A stretch of DNA of 6,360 bases. Source: Thermoleophilaceae bacterium (lineage in GTDB: Bacteria > Actinomycetota > Thermoleophilia > Solirubrobacterales > Thermoleophilaceae). Location of the stretch: the NCBI GenBank assembly GCA_013811765.1, contig JACCUO010000132.1:1-6360 (forward strand), given 5' to 3'. Positions within the stretch are counted from its first letter, which is position 1; every line of letters begins with the position of its first letter. Below are positions 5,021 through 6,360 of the stretch, in pieces. Both the position numbers and the translations under genes were made by a program. The notes beneath the pieces are model-generated. The model was not told the origin of the DNA and did not search any database. It saw only the letters and a program-made list of their open reading frames with translations.

Positions 5021-5791
5021 ATGGAAGATCACCAGAGGAAGTCGAGGATGGGGCGGGCCACGCTTGTTGCGGCGCTCGCCGCAATGCTTTCCCTCACCGC
5101 GGGGACGGCCGTGGCGCAGGCGGCGCCGCAGGCGGTCGTCCCGCCAGGGTGCGCGAACCCCGACAAGGGCAGCTGCACCGAGAAGGGTTCCGGCAATGCG
5201 GGGGACATCGACCAGAACCCCGGCACCACCCGCCCGGGCGGCACCGTGGGCCCTGACTGCGACGAGGGCGGGGGTAACAACCGGGGAATCAACCAAGAGG
5301 GCACGAACGGCAGAGTAGGCAAGGGCGGAGATAGCCCCATAGACAACGACAGGGGTCGCGGAAACAACCGTTGCGTCCCGGCATCCGGCGGTCCGCCGCC
5401 GCCGCCACCACCGCCACCGCCGACAGGGGTGATCAACCCGACAGGGGTGAACAACCCGACAGGGGTGAACAACCCTCAAGGCGGGAGCAGCGGAACGCTC
5501 GGTGCTCAGGCGAACAGCGGGCCGGGCGGTTCGGGTGGCCCCGGATCCGGTGGCCCCGGATCTGGAGCCCCTGGAGGGGTTGCGGGTGTCCAGAACAGCG
5601 GGACCTCGCCGGGCGATGGGACGCATCTCCATCCGGTGGCAAACCGCTCGGTTGCAAACCGCTCGGCACTGCCCAAGACGGGCTCTGAGCCGCTGGTGTT
5701 CCTGGTCCTTGCGTTGCTCACCGGCGCAGGAGGCCTCCTCGCAGGCGGGCGCCAGCTGAGCCTCAGGAAGCTGAGCCTCAGGAAGAGCTAG
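5021..5791 (+). CDS. Secreted LPXTG-anchored surface protein, low complexity
   Basis: 256 residues; no family recognised. Seen: basic n-region and hydrophobic core (residues ~11-33) with a likely signal-peptidase site after AVAQA (35). A Gly/Asn/Asp-rich segment (36-120) with four cysteines (Cys44, 52, 80, 118) follows. Next are a run of ten prolines (125-134), three TGV[IN]NP units (135-152), Gly/Pro/Ser linkers, a VANRS pair (206-215), and a full sortase signal: LPKTG (217-221), hydrophobic segment (~224-243), basic tail (LSLRKLSLRKS). So it is exported, cut at LPKT-G by a sortase, and joined to the cell wall; the sortase is not in this window. Start ATG 5021 follows AAGGAGG. ATG 5048 is an alternative, giving a more typical signal peptide without the acidic MED. 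It is probably transcribed alone: a structured leader lies before it and a strong hairpin after it. Its role on the surface is unknown. Confidence 0.82.
   Translation: MEDHQRKSRMGRATLVAALAAMLSLTAGTAVAQAAPQAVVPPGCANPDKGSCTEKGSGNAGDIDQNPGTTRPGGTVGPDCDEGGGNNRGINQEGTNGRVGKGGDSPIDNDRGRGNNRCVPASGGPPPPPPPPPPTGVINPTGVNNPTGVNNPQGGSSGTLGAQANSGPGGSGGPGSGGPGSGAPGGVAGVQNSGTSPGDGTHLHPVANRSVANRSALPKTGSEPLVFLVLALLTGAGGLLAGGRQLSLRKLSLRKS
5423..5476 (+). repeat. Three tandem 18-bp units coding TGV[I/N]NP
   Basis: Units 5423-5440, 5441-5458 and 5459-5476 are nearly identical: ACAGGGGTGANCAACCC plus one variable base. They code TGVINP, TGVNNP and TGVNNP directly after the proline run of the LPXTG protein, and probably act as a wall-spanning spacer. 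Confidence 0.9.
5534..5563 (+). repeat. Tandem 15-bp duplication coding GGPGS
   Basis: GGTGGCCCCGGATC is repeated at 5534-5547 and 5549-5562; each 15-bp unit codes GGPGS. It lies in frame within the Gly-rich linker of the LPXTG protein. Confidence 0.85.
5636..5665 (+). repeat. Tandem 15-bp duplication coding VANRS
   Basis: GTGGCAAACCGCTCG and GTTGCAAACCGCTCG (one mismatch) lie just before the LPKTG motif. The repeat is in frame. Confidence 0.85.
5756..5785 (+). repeat. Perfect tandem 15-bp duplication coding LSLRK
   Basis: CTGAGCCTCAGGAAG occurs twice without a mismatch and doubles the basic cytoplasmic tail of the sorting signal. Perfect identity suggests a recent event. Confidence 0.9.
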
Positions 5792-5803
5792 AGCAAGCAC
5801 AGC

Positions 5804-5857
5804 ACCGTTCCAAGGAGCCGAGAGGCCCGCTTCGGCGGGCCTCTCGGCTTGGACGGT
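5804..5857 (+). terminator. Long hairpin terminator with TTCG loop
   Basis: The inner stem is 14 perfect base pairs: GCCGAGAGGCCCGC (5817-5830), loop TTCG (5831-5834), GCGGGCCTCTCGGC (5835-5848). Beyond a GGA bulge, TCCAA/TTGGA and ACCG/CGGT extend it to 5804 and 5857. The C(UUCG)G cap is exceptionally stable. No T-tract follows, as is common for actinobacterial terminators. It sits 12 bp after the LPXTG stop and separates it from the next gene. Confidence 0.85.
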
Positions 5858-6012
5858 GGTGACTGAGCCCCGTGCTCGGCTTTCAACGCAGGCACCTCAC
5901 CTCTCGCACCGGCTCGATTGCCGTGGGAGGTCACGTCGGGCTGAAGCCGTGGCGAGCCCGTAAGCGGGTGAGCGCCCCACGTAACATGGAGCCTCCGCAG
6001 CGAGGAGCAGTC
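5858..6012 (+). other. Upstream region of the last gene, with a hairpin before the start
   Basis: 155 bp without a supported gene. A hairpin lies at 5949-5980: GTGGCG (5949-5954) pairs with CGCCCCAC (5973-5980, one bulged C), and inside it CCCG (5957-5960) pairs with CGGG (5965-5968) around a TAAG loop. A smaller GGC-TGAA-GCC hairpin lies just before it (5939-5948). No promoter hexamers are convincing. I recognise no named riboswitch. Confidence 0.4.
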
Positions 6013-6360
6013 TTGGGAGTGCCTTACAGTCCGACCCGGAAGCCGGTGGGTCCCAAGCCGAGCCTCGAGAGCTTCGAGGCCTTTCCGGCGAAAGACGGAG
6101 TCGTTCTGCTGCGGGTTTCCGGCCGCTGGCGAGGATCCCCGCCCGGATCCTCTCCGCAGGTTCGCATGAACATTCGGCGGAAGGACGGGACGCGGGTTGT
6201 TCTCGCATTGGCGGATCCGACCCCCGCGCCGATCGGCACCCGGACCTGGCGAGCCGCCTTCGCCGCCCCCGCCAAACTGCTGGGAGACGACGCATCCGCG
6301 TTCGCCCTCGAGTTCCGCCCCGGTGGCCCGCTCGCCCTTCCCCGCCCGGTGGCCAGGCAC
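6013..6360 (+). CDS. Unknown protein, N-terminal part (3'-truncated by window edge)
   Basis: An open + strand frame runs off the right edge: 116 residues from TTG 6013. High GC at third codon positions from about 6040 on, and a mixed, globular-looking composition (GVVLLRVSGRWRG; VRMNIRRKDGTRVVLALAD; TWRAAFAAPAKLLGDD; FALEFRPGGPLALPRPV), support coding here rather than the Gly/Arg-rich minus-strand frame over the same bases. The predicted pattern is alternating beta strands, like a beta-sandwich module. It vaguely recalls N-terminal modules of actinobacterial glycosyltransferase-type proteins, but I cannot assign a family. Start: GAGGAG at 6002-6007 lies 5 bases before TTG 6013 and 11 before GTG 6019. 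ATG 5986 is also in frame but has no ribosome-binding site, and the codons between look less typical. No signal peptide is seen. It is separated from the LPXTG gene by the strong terminator. Confidence 0.6.
   Translation, partial: MGVPYSPTRKPVGPKPSLESFEAFPAKDGVVLLRVSGRWRGSPPGSSPQVRMNIRRKDGTRVVLALADPTPAPIGTRTWRAAFAAPAKLLGDDASAFALEFRPGGPLALPRPVARH

Noticed and set aside
5788..6360. Long minus-strand open frame opposite the last gene (190 codons)
   Set aside because: Its composition is Gly/Arg-rich low complexity, and the + strand frame over the same bases has the better codon pattern and globular sequence. It would also read into the strong terminator hairpin at 5804-5857.

Overview
The window is a GC-rich, gene-dense chromosomal segment. 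The gene order dnaX - ybaB/ebfC - recR - lysC - asd, the high GC at third codon positions, the frequent GTG/TTG-type starts and the actinobacterial-type LysC (two ACT domains, strongly Corynebacterium-like C-terminus) point to an actinomycetote. The RecR N-terminus and the GH3 protein suggest a deep-branching class such as Thermoleophilia (Solirubrobacterales-like); that finer placement is my inference.

Left part (1-1142, + strand): the 3' end of dnaX (clamp-loader tau/gamma), the nucleoid-associated protein YbaB/EbfC, and the recombination mediator RecR lie head to tail with tiny gaps, evidently one transcription unit for replication and repair. recR has no ATG, GTG or TTG at the expected start. 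It appears to start at a CTG just after an in-frame TAG.

Middle (1176-4815): a membrane-anchored glycoside hydrolase family 3 protein (NagZ-like fold, non-canonical acid/base loop) runs on the minus strand, convergent with recR and divergent from lysC. Only 26 bp separate its start from that of lysC, and two oppositely oriented TANNNT -10-like hexamers overlap in that gap, so a shared bidirectional, near-leaderless promoter is plausible. lysC (aspartokinase) and asd (aspartate-semialdehyde dehydrogenase) overlap by one base and catalyse the first two steps from aspartate towards Lys/DAP, Thr, Met and Ile. DAP links this pair loosely to the cell-wall theme of the GH3 gene.

Right part (4816-6360): a 205-bp structured intergenic region with several inverted repeats leads to a strong Shine-Dalgarno and a small secreted, LPKTG-anchored surface protein that is built of low-complexity segments and marked by four separate short in-frame tandem duplications. 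A very stable UUCG-capped hairpin ends it. The last ~350 bases are the 5' end of a + strand gene of unknown function that runs off the window; a hairpin lies just upstream of it.

No rRNA, tRNA, CRISPR, IS element or phage feature was seen. The candidates for 'unusual' are the recR start, the overlapping divergent promoter, the altered GH3 catalytic loop, and the repeat-riddled LPXTG protein with its structured leader.
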